Origin: Chloroflexota bacterium
Lineage (GTDB): Bacteria > Chloroflexota > Anaerolineae > Anaerolineales > Villigracilaceae
DNA: 64,000 bases
NCBI GenBank assembly: GCA_016219545.1
Contig: JACRMH010000015.1
Location: 23,474 to 87,473, forward strand
Direction of reading: 5' to 3'
The notes below the pieces were generated by a model. That model worked only from the letters and a program-made list of their open reading frames with translations. It was not told the origin of the DNA and did no database searches. The translations under genes were made by a program, and so were the position numbers. Below are positions 52,760-61,091 of the stretch, in pieces; position 1 is the first letter of the stretch; each line of letters begins with the position of its first letter.

Positions 52760-53146
52760 TTATTCTACGTAAATCTCAACGTGCTCGCCATCGGCTTCAT
52801 CAACAACATCAATGATCTTGCCGGTCACGCCTGCACGCAGCGCTTCCATTACATTGGACATGTCCACGCCTTCCACTTCAGGTGCGAAGTGCGCGCCGAT
52901 CTTCATGCCGGCATCCACCAAGGCCAGCGGAATTTGGACGGAGGCCTTCGATCTTCCGGTGCGGGTATCGGTCACTCGGATGCGCAACCAGCGCGCGGGT
53001 CCGCCTGAACCGGGCGGGCGTGGCGGCATTGGAATCCCGCGGCGCGTATCGCTTAACGCTGAAAGCAGTTTCGAGCCTTCATCCGCGCTGATCTTCCCCT
53101 CTTCGATCAATTTCAAAATCTTCATTCTTTCTTCAACTGTAGTCAT
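52760..53146 (-). CDS. Helical-module protein (SHOCT/YvlB_N-like) with DUF4097-operon C-terminal domain
   Basis: This 128-residue soluble protein begins with a helical module, EERMKILKLIEEGKISADEGSKLLSAL. A PMPPRPP linker and a beta/alpha domain (ARWLRIRVTD...VQIPLALVDAG...DEADGEHVEIYVE) follow. The C-terminal domain is homologous to that of the membrane protein at 54434-55054, which has an extra pair of helices. Similar N-terminal modules occur in the YvlB/LiaX family that responds to envelope damage. It is followed by an MFS gene. Confidence 0.75.
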   Translation of the reverse strand: MTTVEERMKILKLIEEGKISADEGSKLLSALSDTRRGIPMPPRPPGSGGPARWLRIRVTDTRTGRSKASVQIPLALVDAGMKIGAHFAPEVEGVDMSNVMEALRAGVTGKIIDVVDEADGEHVEIYVE

Positions 53147-53177
53147 AGCTACCTCCTATCTGTGATGTTGCATTACC

Positions 53178-54431
53178 CTACCCGGCAACGGCAGGCACAT
53201 TTTCTTCATCAAGCACTTCAGTTTTTGGGAGTTTGAATTTAATCCAAATCGGGATGACTGAAAGCAATAAAACGACTGCGGTTACTGTAAATGGAAACGT
53301 CGGGCTGACACGATCCCACATCTGCGCGCCGATCCACGGGGCAGGCAGGGAGACAATTCCCAAACTGGTGCTGAACAGACCGAACGCCATGCCGCGGTTT
53401 TTCTGGGGCACAGCCTTGCTGATCAATGATTGATAGGCCGGAGCAGAAATACCTGCGCCCATCCCTGCGAGCCCCCAGCCCAGGTAATACATCCACTTAA
53501 CGCCTGCTGGAATATTAACCAGAACAAACAACGCGCTTGACATTAAGATCATCCCAAGTGCGATCCCGACCCTCTCACCGGCCTTATCTGAAAGCCAGCC
53601 GCCGGGGATCGTGGTCAACATCATGGCCAGCCCAAAAAATGACATGACCCAGCCGATCTGCTGGAGCGAGAGTCCGCCGATTTCCTGCATATAAACAGGG
53701 AAAAGATTTTCTGAAAACTGGAAGGAAATATCGCGCAGCCCGTCGGTGATCAACATCCAGGTGATTAGTCCGCCTGAAAAGACAAGTGTAAACATCGAAA
53801 CCAGATTGATCTTCAAACTACTGAATGAAAGTTTATCCGTCTTTACAGCGGCGCTTTTGGCTGCCTCACTCGCCATGCTTAAACGCATCAACATCGCGAT
53901 AAAGTAAAAAATACCGGCGATCAACAGCATCCATTTAAAACCGTATGCGCCTGCCAGCCAGCCGCCCAACGGCGGTCCAAGCACAGAGACGATCATAAAG
54001 ATGGCCTGTGAAATACCAAAGACCTTGCCCCGATTCTCCTCGCTGGAATGTTCGGCAATGAAGGCATCGAAGCTTGGTCCCACCAGCGAACGGGCCACAG
54101 CGCCAATTGCGACCGCCAGCAAAAGCCATTGCCACGTATCTGCCAAAATGAGCGGGATGAATCCGATCACACCGAACACGCTGCCAATCGCAATCGCACG
54201 CAGGCGTCCCAATGTATCTGAAACCCACCCACCCAGAATCTGCAAAAGCAAGGGGACAATCTGTGAAAGCGTAAAGAATAATCCGATCTGTGTGATCGAC
54301 GCTTTAAGGTCCTTGAGATAAAGCGGCATGAGCGAACCATACATGCTTCCGCCGATGTTCGCAAAAATCATCGCTGTTAAAAACAGGATCAGCAATCCAC
54401 TTAATAAAGGTTTTTTCTTAAGCGTTTCCAT
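53178..54431 (-). CDS. MFS transporter of the first pair
   Basis: This 417-residue MFS protein has about 12 helices. The loop motif is GGWVSDTLGRLRAIAIG, and the second half carries GGWLSDKAGERVGIALG. It starts two bases after a helical-module membrane protein gene and precedes another module protein by 31 bases. The pair is repeated downstream, which suggests local duplication. The substrate is unknown; drug or lipid export is the usual role. Confidence 0.87.
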   Translation of the reverse strand: METLKKKPLLSGLLILFLTAMIFANIGGSMYGSLMPLYLKDLKASITQIGLFFTLSQIVPLLLQILGGWVSDTLGRLRAIAIGSVFGVIGFIPLILADTWQWLLLAVAIGAVARSLVGPSFDAFIAEHSSEENRGKVFGISQAIFMIVSVLGPPLGGWLAGAYGFKWMLLIAGIFYFIAMLMRLSMASEAAKSAAVKTDKLSFSSLKINLVSMFTLVFSGGLITWMLITDGLRDISFQFSENLFPVYMQEIGGLSLQQIGWVMSFFGLAMMLTTIPGGWLSDKAGERVGIALGMILMSSALFVLVNIPAGVKWMYYLGWGLAGMGAGISAPAYQSLISKAVPQKNRGMAFGLFSTSLGIVSLPAPWIGAQMWDRVSPTFPFTVTAVVLLLSVIPIWIKFKLPKTEVLDEENVPAVAG

Positions 54432-54433
54432 GT

Positions 54434-55054
54434 TTATCCAATGAATACTTGTACTTTTTCGCCGTCATCGGTATCGTTCACATTCACGATCAACGGGTCA
54501 GTGATGTTCTTCGCCAATGCAATACCTTGTATGATCTCATCCACTGCGGTGTTCTTCAGACCGTCGATATGTGAGCCGAAATTTGACAGGAACCAACTTA
54601 TCAAACCAAGCGGAAGCGGCAATGCAATGGTAATATTCCTCGGCCACTCTTCCTGATGCGAACGATCCACATTCACATACATCCAGCGCGCAGATTTACT
54701 CCCCGCGCCAAGCGCGATCAACAAAATTCCGAGCATCAATGGCATCGAGAGGCAGAAGAACCAAAAGTTCAAACCTGCATTTTGTTGGATAGAGAACATG
54801 CCCCACGCGCTCAATACAGTGAAGATGATACCGATCCAAAGCGGGATCATCGCAAAGCGCATCGCCCGCCGGCGGACCTCATCAAACTCAGGAGCATCGG
54901 TCTTTTCTGACCCGAAACTTGGCGCCGGGTCGAAGACTTCGATCTGCTCTTCGGCCGCTTCATCCAAAGCGTGCATCAATCGCGCGGCTTCTTCCGCACT
55001 GATCTTTCCATCCGCAACCATTTCCAAAATCTTCTTACGCTCTTCAGCAGACAT
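54434..55054 (-). CDS. Helical-module membrane protein (SHOCT/YvlB_N-like)
   Basis: This 206-residue protein has the N-terminal module EERKKILEMVADGKISAEEAARLMHAL, an acidic linker, two transmembrane helices (IPLWIGIIFTVLSAWGMFSI and NFWFFCLSMPLMLGILLIALG) and a C-terminal domain (ARWMYVNVD...ITIALPLPLG...VNDTDDGEKVQVFIG) matching 52760-53146. The start overlaps the DUF4097 stop by one base (TAATG), showing tight coupling. It probably displays or senses at the membrane together with the beta-repeat protein. Confidence 0.75.
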   Translation of the reverse strand: MSAEERKKILEMVADGKISAEEAARLMHALDEAAEEQIEVFDPAPSFGSEKTDAPEFDEVRRRAMRFAMIPLWIGIIFTVLSAWGMFSIQQNAGLNFWFFCLSMPLMLGILLIALGAGSKSARWMYVNVDRSHQEEWPRNITIALPLPLGLISWFLSNFGSHIDGLKNTAVDEIIQGIALAKNITDPLIVNVNDTDDGEKVQVFIG

Positions 55055-56163
55055 TAAGATCCTCCTTCCAAAGATGCCAATAATTTTTCAGCTTCTTCAG
55101 CAGTGATCTTTTTATCCTGCAACATTTTCAAAATGGACATTCGTTCTTCATCAGAGACTGGAGCGCTGGGAGGTCTGGGAGGCATTGGCACGCCTTTCGA
55201 AGACAGGTCCCAATTCCAGCGCCCGACTTCCAAAAAGCCCTTGCCGTGGCGGGAGCGTCGTTCCGCATCACGAGTCTTTTGCTCAATGCGGCGTGTTGCC
55301 TCTTCCACCTTACGCTGGGCACGTTGAGTAGCCTGTTCCACCTGACGTGAAATCCGTTCGCCAAAACCGGACCAATCCGCACCAATGCCTGCGAAGTTGC
55401 CAAAGTCTTCCGCGGTTTCTCCGGCATCCGATTGATTGGTCACGCGGATGTCACCGCCGGCAGTAAGTGTGATCATGGCTGAACCATCACCAAGGGTAAC
55501 AATGCGCGAGGTGGCATCTTCATCCCTTTCAACGCCCTTCCATTCAACATCAATTTCATCGGCGTTGAGGGTCAATGTGGCATTGGCCTTTGGGGGCATC
55601 ACAAGCAGAATGTCATCACCGGAATTGATCGAATACACATTGCCCGCCTGAGGGTTGAGATAAAAAACAACATCCTCGGCCACATTCGCGCTGACGTTCC
55701 CGCGCACATCGCGCAAGGCCAAGTCATCGGCTACAGAGTCGAGGGTCACGCTCCCATCCACGTCGCGAATGGACACGTCACTGTGTGCGTTTTTGACGGA
55801 CAAGTCTCCCTTCGCACCGCGCAAGCTAAAGTCAGAGGAGATCGTATCGATCATGACAGAATTTACATCACGGATGGATAGATCACCGCCGATCTCTTTC
55901 AATTCAATTGAGCCCATTATGCCGCGAATGGATGCGTCGCCGCCGATGTTCTTAATGAAAACCGAAGCAGCTTTCGGCACGCGCAGGGAAAGGTCATCAT
56001 CGCAAGATACTTTCACCTGTTCGCCATCCTGACTAAACCGCATTTCGTCTTCATCACCCTTGAGGAGAATATCATCTCCCTCCCAGCCAACGAGGCTGAG
56101 GTCACCGCCGATGCTTTCAATAAAGATCTTGGGGGTTCGTCCTGCAGAAATTGTTTTAGACAT
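55054..56163 (-). CDS. DUF4097 beta-repeat protein with coiled coil and C-terminal helical module
   Basis: This 369-residue protein has a repetitive beta-helix of about 17-residue units such as LSIRDV, FSLRGA, VSIRDV and LALRDV (residues 10-250). A strongly charged coiled coil follows (RISRQVEQATQRAQRKVEEA), then a GVPMPPRPP linker and the module DEERMSILKMLQDKKITAEEAEKLLASL at the end. The module sits at the C-terminus here and at the N-terminus in its neighbours. No signal peptide is visible, so the protein looks cytoplasmic or peripherally bound. It starts three bases after the DUF2089 gene. Confidence 0.82.
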   Translation of the reverse strand: MSKTISAGRTPKIFIESIGGDLSLVGWEGDDILLKGDEDEMRFSQDGEQVKVSCDDDLSLRVPKAASVFIKNIGGDASIRGIMGSIELKEIGGDLSIRDVNSVMIDTISSDFSLRGAKGDLSVKNAHSDVSIRDVDGSVTLDSVADDLALRDVRGNVSANVAEDVVFYLNPQAGNVYSINSGDDILLVMPPKANATLTLNADEIDVEWKGVERDEDATSRIVTLGDGSAMITLTAGGDIRVTNQSDAGETAEDFGNFAGIGADWSGFGERISRQVEQATQRAQRKVEEATRRIEQKTRDAERRSRHGKGFLEVGRWNWDLSSKGVPMPPRPPSAPVSDEERMSILKMLQDKKITAEEAEKLLASLEGGS

Positions 56164-56166
56164 GGC

Positions 56167-56550
56167 TTATATCTCCTCGCCGCGCAGAATGCGCATGGCT
56201 TGTTCGGCTGTGATCTTGCCGGCTTCAAGGTCGGCAATGGTACTGCTGCGTAGGTCGGCTTCGATCTCAGGGGCTTCATCCTTGCCCGGTTCATAGCCTA
56301 AAGCACGGATGGTCTCATGCAAACGGTTGCGAATGGTCGGGTAGGACAACCCAACCTCCTGCTCCATGCGGTTGATCTTGCCTTCGCAGCGCACAAAGGT
56401 GAAGATGAATTCCATTTGTTCAGGGGTCAGGTTTGCGAACTGACCGGAAACGAAATTCCCTTCAATGGTTGTGTCACAGGACGAGCAATGCAAACGGGCA
56501 ATGGTCAATTCAGATTGGCATATCGGACAACGAGTAGGTGCGGGTCTCAT
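56167..56550 (-). CDS. DUF2089 regulator (zinc ribbon, HTH, helical module)
   Basis: This 127-residue protein has a zinc ribbon (CPICQSE with CSSCDTT), the DUF2089 core LTPEQMEFIFTFVRCEGKINRMEQEVGLSYPTIRNRL, quoted in part as VGLSYPTIRNRL, which is a helix-turn-helix, and a C-terminal module STIADLEAGKITAEQAMRIL. DUF2089 proteins are usually small regulators near DUF4097/YvlB-like genes. I infer that it controls this operon, perhaps through the shared helical module. GGAGG precedes the ATG. Confidence 0.85.
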   Translation of the reverse strand: MRPAPTRCPICQSELTIARLHCSSCDTTIEGNFVSGQFANLTPEQMEFIFTFVRCEGKINRMEQEVGLSYPTIRNRLHETIRALGYEPGKDEAPEIEADLRSSTIADLEAGKITAEQAMRILRGEEI

Positions 56551-56568
56551 AGCTGGGTTCCTCCAAAT

Positions 56569-57825
56569 TTATAGCGCCAAGGTTTCTGGCAGGATTTCAA
56601 TATTCTCTTCCTTGCGCCGGATACGATGTAAAGCAAGGAAGGCAAATGTAGATAACAGCCCGATAAACCCCGCCGCATACCAAAGCAGATGAGGCTGGGG
56701 TCCATCCATGATCAAGCCAGCAAGGTAGGGTCCTACCGCAAAGGGAAGTCCCCACGAAACACCGGAGACGGCCATGTACCGTCCGCGCATATCTTCGGGA
56801 GCAAAGGTGGCAACCAAGGCTTGCGCAACCGGCGAAACGATCATTTCACCGATCGTGATGATAACCATCGCAACCACGAACATGGTATAGGTCGCGACAT
56901 ATCCGTACATCGAGAATCCGATCACATATAAGAATGTTCCGAAGGCCATCAGCAACATGGGCGGATATTTTTTAATACGGCGCGTGATCGGGAATTGCAT
57001 CAGTACCACCATGGCGGCATTGATGCTCAGCAACAATCCATAACCTGATTCAAGTGTGCCGTATTCATTTCGCAGGAAAACACCCAAGGTTGTATTCATG
57101 TTCATATAAGTGAAGACCTGGAGCATCACGGCACCCAGGAATAACATGAAGGCGGCGTTGCGGAAGACTTGTCCATAACCGGCGAAGGAACTCGCCACGG
57201 TTTGTTTCGGCGCATCGGGATGAGCCTGCGGTTTTGTTTCGGGAAGGAAGATGGCGATCAGGATCACCGTCAGCAGGGAAATGGCCGCATCAGACAGGAA
57301 CAGCAAAAGGTAAGACCGAGCCGCTAAAAATCCGCCTATAGCAGGCCCAATCACAACAGACAAGTTGAAAGCGACTCGCAATATCCCATATCCATCTGTC
57401 CTTTTTTCCTCCGGCAGAATATCCGCGATCATAGCCTGGTGTGCGGGACCGGCCACATCCGTCAATATGCCAACAAAGAGCGCGAGGAAAAAGAAAGCCT
57501 GGAAGGAGTTTATCAGCCCCATTGCCACCGTGCTAAAAGAGGAGGCAATCAACCCAAAGATGATGATGCCCTTACGCCCAAAACGATCCGCGAGCGCACC
57601 GCCAATCGCCGAGCCAGCGAAACTGGAAATTGAAAAAGCGGCAAAGAGCACACCAACGTCGGTCATACCCACGCTGAATTTGCTGGTAATATAGAGCGCA
57701 AAGAATGGGAAGAGCAGCGCGCCGCCGATACGGTCAATAAAAGTAATGGCGATCACCACCCAGAAAATACGCGGGTACTCATTGTAGGTCTTTAATATTT
57801 TTTGGGTTTGCTTTTGAAAAAACAT
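56569..57825 (-). CDS. MFS transporter at the head of the module operon
   Basis: This 418-residue MFS protein has about 12 helices and the motif GGALADRFGRKGIIIFG. The C-terminus is basic (RIRRKEEN). It begins one base after the stop codon of the 77-residue protein and ends 18 bases before the DUF2089 gene. It differs in sequence from the other three MFS proteins. The substrate is unknown. Confidence 0.87.
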   Translation of the reverse strand: MFFQKQTQKILKTYNEYPRIFWVVIAITFIDRIGGALLFPFFALYITSKFSVGMTDVGVLFAAFSISSFAGSAIGGALADRFGRKGIIIFGLIASSFSTVAMGLINSFQAFFFLALFVGILTDVAGPAHQAMIADILPEEKRTDGYGILRVAFNLSVVIGPAIGGFLAARSYLLLFLSDAAISLLTVILIAIFLPETKPQAHPDAPKQTVASSFAGYGQVFRNAAFMLFLGAVMLQVFTYMNMNTTLGVFLRNEYGTLESGYGLLLSINAAMVVLMQFPITRRIKKYPPMLLMAFGTFLYVIGFSMYGYVATYTMFVVAMVIITIGEMIVSPVAQALVATFAPEDMRGRYMAVSGVSWGLPFAVGPYLAGLIMDGPQPHLLWYAAGFIGLLSTFAFLALHRIRRKEENIEILPETLAL

Positions 57826-57826
57826 T

Positions 57827-58060
57827 TTAGGCTCTAGCTTTCCAAACTTTATTGTGAGAGATCGTCAGCTTTGTTTGTAGGGCTTCATTTTGAAGTGATT
57901 GCAGTTTTTGACCGCGAGCGACCATCCAACTCCCAAGAGAAGACAGCAAATGCTGAGCGACATTCCCAAGCAATGGGCTTTCGGTCAAACACCAGTCCGC
58001 TTCTGCCTGAGATCTCTGTTTGGCAATTGCCAATAAGCTTTCAGGATGAAAATTGTTCAT
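57827..58060 (-). CDS. 77-residue leader protein of the module operon, function unknown
   Basis: I do not recognise this 77-residue protein. It contains EADWCLTESPLLGNVAQHLLSSLGSWMVARGQKLQ, which could form two amphipathic helices. The start at 58060 has AAAGGAG eight bases upstream; a longer frame has no ribosome site. The stop lies one base before the next gene's ATG. It is the first gene after a consensus promoter, so it may be a regulator or a sensor for the transport locus. Confidence 0.6.
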   Translation of the reverse strand: MNNFHPESLLAIAKQRSQAEADWCLTESPLLGNVAQHLLSSLGSWMVARGQKLQSLQNEALQTKLTISHNKVWKARA

Positions 58061-58131
58061 GGGTACTCTCCTTTCACAAGAAAACACAGCTAAAACCGGA
58101 TTGTCAATATTCACCTTGTCTTTCTAGCGAC

Positions 58132-58159
58132 ATTATAGACATTATTTAAATTTTGTCAA
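58132..58159 (-). promoter_or_regulatory. Consensus promoter of the module/MFS operon, with tandem 9-base repeat
   Basis: Read on the minus strand, TTGACA (58159-58154), a 16-base spacer and TATAAT (58137-58132). On the plus strand, GACATTATA GACATTATT (58129-58146) is a tandem 9-base repeat covering the -10 box and part of the spacer. It is a likely operator. Confidence 0.8.
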
Positions 58160-58249
58160 GGATATTATTAATAATTTCAATATCATCTTCAATATATTTG
58201 ATGCAGGTTTGAAAAAATCAATATTTTCCAGTTTTTGGAGGTAATTCCG

Positions 58250-59236
58250 ATGATTCGCTCGATTTTCTTTTCGCCCGGCAAGCCCACCCGCACAGATATT
58301 CCCCCTGAAGAATTCCCCCGTCTCATCCGCGACAAGCGCGGTTTGTTATGGGTAGACTTCACTTCCGAAACGCCGGAAGTTGCCCTGCCCATCCTGCAAA
58401 AATTTAATTTTCATCATCTCGCAATCGATGATGCCTTGCAGGAAACACATGCGCCAAAAATTGATGATTGGGGTGACTATCTCTACATTGTTTTAAATTA
58501 CATGCATCTATTACAAGGCACCGAACCATGGGACACGGAAATTGACGAGTTGGATATCTTCCTGGGCCGCAACTATGTCATTACCCATCACGATAATCAG
58601 GTCGCATCCATTGATGAAACCTGGGACATGTGCCAGCGTGACCCGCGTTATGCAAAAGACGGGCCGGACCATTTACTATACAAGATCATTGACGCAACCG
58701 TCATGAACTATATGCCGATCATAGAAAAAATAGATGAAGAAATAGATTGGATCGAAGACCAGGTCTTTGATCGTCCCAGTTCGCAAACACTTGCAAGGTT
58801 GTTCACCCTTAAACGCGTCCTGCTGGCCATGCGGCGCATCCTGCTTCCCCAACGCGAAGTGTTAAACAAAATGGCGCGCGATGATTATCAAGTCATCGAC
58901 CAGAAAGACCGCATCTTTTATCGCGATATTTACGATCACCTGGTACGCCTGCATGATGTAAATGAAAGTCTAAGGGATCTGGTAAGCGGGGCACTGGATA
59001 CTTATCTATCGGTCATCAACAACCGCATGAACGAAGTAATGAAAACACTGACGATCATCACAACCCTCTTCATGCCACTGAGCTTTGTTACGGGATTCTT
59101 CGGGATGAACTTCTTTGCCGCGAATCCACCCTACCTGAATTGGACTCAACCAATGGTCTTTTACGGGACCCTGAGCCTGACGGTACTTGCCCCGATATTT
59201 ATGCTCCTCTGGATGCGCCGCCGCACCTGGGTATAG
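58250..59236 (+). CDS. corA: CorA family magnesium/cobalt transporter
   Basis: This 328-residue protein has a large cytoplasmic domain and two C-terminal transmembrane helices. The signature GMN is in TGFFGMNFF, at the end of helix 1. Long helices (ERIDEEIDWIEDQVF-like, here EKIDEEIDWIEDQVF) precede the membrane. The start at 58250 has GGAGG upstream. It is divergent to the module operon and shares its upstream region, about 190 bases. Metal specificity is inferred from family. Confidence 0.93.
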   Translation: MIRSIFFSPGKPTRTDIPPEEFPRLIRDKRGLLWVDFTSETPEVALPILQKFNFHHLAIDDALQETHAPKIDDWGDYLYIVLNYMHLLQGTEPWDTEIDELDIFLGRNYVITHHDNQVASIDETWDMCQRDPRYAKDGPDHLLYKIIDATVMNYMPIIEKIDEEIDWIEDQVFDRPSSQTLARLFTLKRVLLAMRRILLPQREVLNKMARDDYQVIDQKDRIFYRDIYDHLVRLHDVNESLRDLVSGALDTYLSVINNRMNEVMKTLTIITTLFMPLSFVTGFFGMNFFAANPPYLNWTQPMVFYGTLSLTVLAPIFMLLWMRRRTWV

Positions 59237-59263
59237 CCGCCCGATTCTGTCATCACCAACTCC

Positions 59264-59292
59264 TTGACACAGAACAGGCGTTCGAGTATCAT
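59264..59292 (+). promoter_or_regulatory. lexA promoter with LexA box in the spacer
   Basis: TTGACA (59264-59269), 17-base spacer, TATCAT (59287-59292). The spacer contains GAACAGGCGTTC (59272-59283), a GAAC-N4-GTTC LexA site. LexA binding here would block RNA polymerase. A small palindrome ATTTGT/ACAAAT follows at 59291-59305. Confidence 0.85.
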
Positions 59293-59350
59293 TTGTAGCA
59301 CAAATGAGCGAAGAATGCTCAAAGTGCCGATTTTTCGGCAGGAGACTAAA

Positions 59351-60028
59351 ATGATGATGGTTCGAAAAAGTAAAGGATTAGGCGAACGCCACGAAAAGAT
59401 TCTTGATTTCATCGCGAGTTTTCAGCGCGAACACAAACACCCACCTTCAATCCGCGAGATCGGCTTACATTGCGATATTTCATCCACTTCGGTCGTTAAT
59501 TATTATCTCGATCAACTTGAAAAAAGCGGACATCTTGAGCGTGACCGGAAAATTTCGCGTGGTATGCGGCTGACAGGCAACACCCCACTAGGCGATATGC
59601 TCCGCGTTCCCATGGCCGGCGTTATTCAAGCTGGTGAACCCATTCAGGTCCCTGCAAACGATTCGTTTGGATCATTCACACCCGACGACTCTGTTGAAAT
59701 CGCAACTTCCCTTATGCCTGCGAGGGAAAAAGGCAAGGAGTTATTTGCCCTGAAAGTACAGGGAGACTCAATGATCGATGCCATGGTCAATGATGGTGAC
59801 ATTATCATTCTCAAACCGGCACAAGATGCGCGCAACGGCGACATGGTCGCAGTCTGGCTGTCAGACCGCAACGAGACCACCTTGAAATTCTTCTACAAGG
59901 AAAAAGACAAGTATCGCCTGCAACCCGCCAACCCGACCATGAAACCGATCATTATTGACAAGAACGAATCACTGGAGATCAAAGGCAAAGTGGTCATGGT
60001 CATCCGAAAAGTGGAAAGACAAAACTAG
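59351..60028 (+). CDS. lexA: LexA repressor
   Basis: This 225-residue SOS repressor has a winged helix (HEKILDFIASFQREHKHPPSIREIG and SSTSVVNYYLDQLEKSGHL) and an S24 protease domain. The cleavage site is Ala89-Gly90 in PMAGVIQAGEP, the nucleophile is Ser140 in QGDSMIDAM, and the lysine is Lys179 in TLKFF. AGGAG lies six to ten bases upstream of the ATG at 59351; longer frames lack one. It is autoregulated through the GAAC-N4-GTTC site in its promoter. It is followed by a perfect 42-base terminator palindrome. Confidence 0.96.
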   Translation: MMMVRKSKGLGERHEKILDFIASFQREHKHPPSIREIGLHCDISSTSVVNYYLDQLEKSGHLERDRKISRGMRLTGNTPLGDMLRVPMAGVIQAGEPIQVPANDSFGSFTPDDSVEIATSLMPAREKGKELFALKVQGDSMIDAMVNDGDIIILKPAQDARNGDMVAVWLSDRNETTLKFFYKEKDKYRLQPANPTMKPIIIDKNESLEIKGKVVMVIRKVERQN

Positions 60029-60035
60029 GAAACTT

Positions 60036-60077
60036 AAAACAAAAAAGACGACTCGCGCGAGTCGTCTTTTTTGTTTT
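60036..60077. terminator. Perfect bidirectional terminator
   Basis: A 42-base perfect palindrome with GACGACTCG/CGAGTCGTC core and A and T runs outside. It ends both lexA (plus) and the ribosomal operon (minus). Confidence 0.95.
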
Positions 60078-60092
60078 ACTGTAATCGAAAGA

Positions 60093-60473
60093 TTATTCGA
60101 CGACGATGACGGCGCCGGCTTCTTCGAGTTTCTTCTTGGCGTCGGCAGCAGCATCCTTGCCAACAGCGGTGAGGACCTTGCCACCAGCGGTTTCAGCGAG
60201 GGTCTTGGCTTCGCCGAGTCCGAGGCTGGTCAATTGGCGGATGACTTTGATCACGTCAATCTTCTTGGCGCCTGCATCCTTGATGACCACATCGAACTCA
60301 GTCTTCTCTTCCACAGGTTCAGCAGCGGCGGCAACGCCACCACCGGCCATCATCGCTACGGGAGCGGCGGCAGAAACGCCCCACTTTTCTTCGAGCATTT
60401 TTACGAGATCAGCCGCCTCGAGGACGGAAAGTGTGGAAAGTTCTTCCACGAGTTTTGCGAGCTTGTCAGACAT
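60093..60473 (-). CDS. rplL: 50S ribosomal protein L7/L12
   Basis: This 126-residue stalk protein has an N-terminal dimerisation domain ([25 protein letters not shown]), an Ala/Gly-rich hinge and a C-terminal factor-binding domain with [38 protein letters not shown] (quoted in part). The gene lies last in the L11-L1-L10-L7/L12 block. GCAAGGAG precedes the ATG. Length is typical. Confidence 0.97.
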   Translation of the reverse strand: MSDKLAKLVEELSTLSVLEAADLVKMLEEKWGVSAAAPVAMMAGGGVAAAAEPVEEKTEFDVVIKDAGAKKIDVIKVIRQLTSLGLGEAKTLAETAGGKVLTAVGKDAAADAKKKLEEAGAVIVVE

Positions 60474-60539
60474 TGTTTAGCACTCCTTGCTAAGTAATTA
60501 TAGGATTTGTTTTTCGCGGCACGTGCCGCATATTCAATA

Positions 60540-61070
60540 TTATGCCGCTGCGGGGGTTTGTTCCGCGTGGGCTTTGATAACGGCCGCGAGACCGCGCGCA
60601 GGTTCTGCAAGTGTGCGGACGAGTTTGCTGGCTGGAGCCTGCAAAACGCCGAGCAATGTTGCGCGCATAACAGGCAACGGGGGCATCTCAGAAAGCGACT
60701 TCACTTGCGCCGGGCTTAAGGACTTGCCGCCCATCAAGCCGCCTTTCACCTTAACGAACTCATTGCCTTTTGTTGCATCAGTCAATGCTTTCGCGGTGGA
60801 AGCAGGGTCCTTGAACGCAAACGAGATCGCCGTGGACTTCACGAGATAATCCGCAGGGACGCTCACGCCATGTGCTTCGAACGCGCGACGGGCAAGCGTA
60901 TTCTTGACGATATGGAATTCACCGCCAGTTTCACGGATCTTTGCGCGGATGGCGTCGATGGATTTCATCTTCGCGCCGCTATATTCCACAAGATTCACCG
61001 CTTCACTACGCTTGACACAATCTGAGTACAGGGCCTGCACTTCTTCCTTGCGTTGTTTAGAAATTGCCAA
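60540..61070 (-). CDS. rplJ: 50S ribosomal protein L10
   Basis: This 176-residue stalk base protein begins LAISKQRKEEVQALY, which I read from a TTG at 61070 with AAAGGAGGTG nine bases upstream. The ATG at 61091 overlaps that ribosome site and is not used. Family segments include GAKMKSIDAIRAKIRETGGEFHIVKNTLARRAF (quoted in part as VKNTLARRAF) and KGGLMGGKSLSPAQVKSLSEMP. It binds L7/L12 dimers through its C-terminal helix. L10 leader RNA lies upstream. Confidence 0.95.
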   Translation of the reverse strand: MAISKQRKEEVQALYSDCVKRSEAVNLVEYSGAKMKSIDAIRAKIRETGGEFHIVKNTLARRAFEAHGVSVPADYLVKSTAISFAFKDPASTAKALTDATKGNEFVKVKGGLMGGKSLSPAQVKSLSEMPPLPVMRATLLGVLQAPASKLVRTLAEPARGLAAVIKAHAEQTPAAA

Positions 61071-61091
61071 AGGGTATTCACCTCCTTTCAA

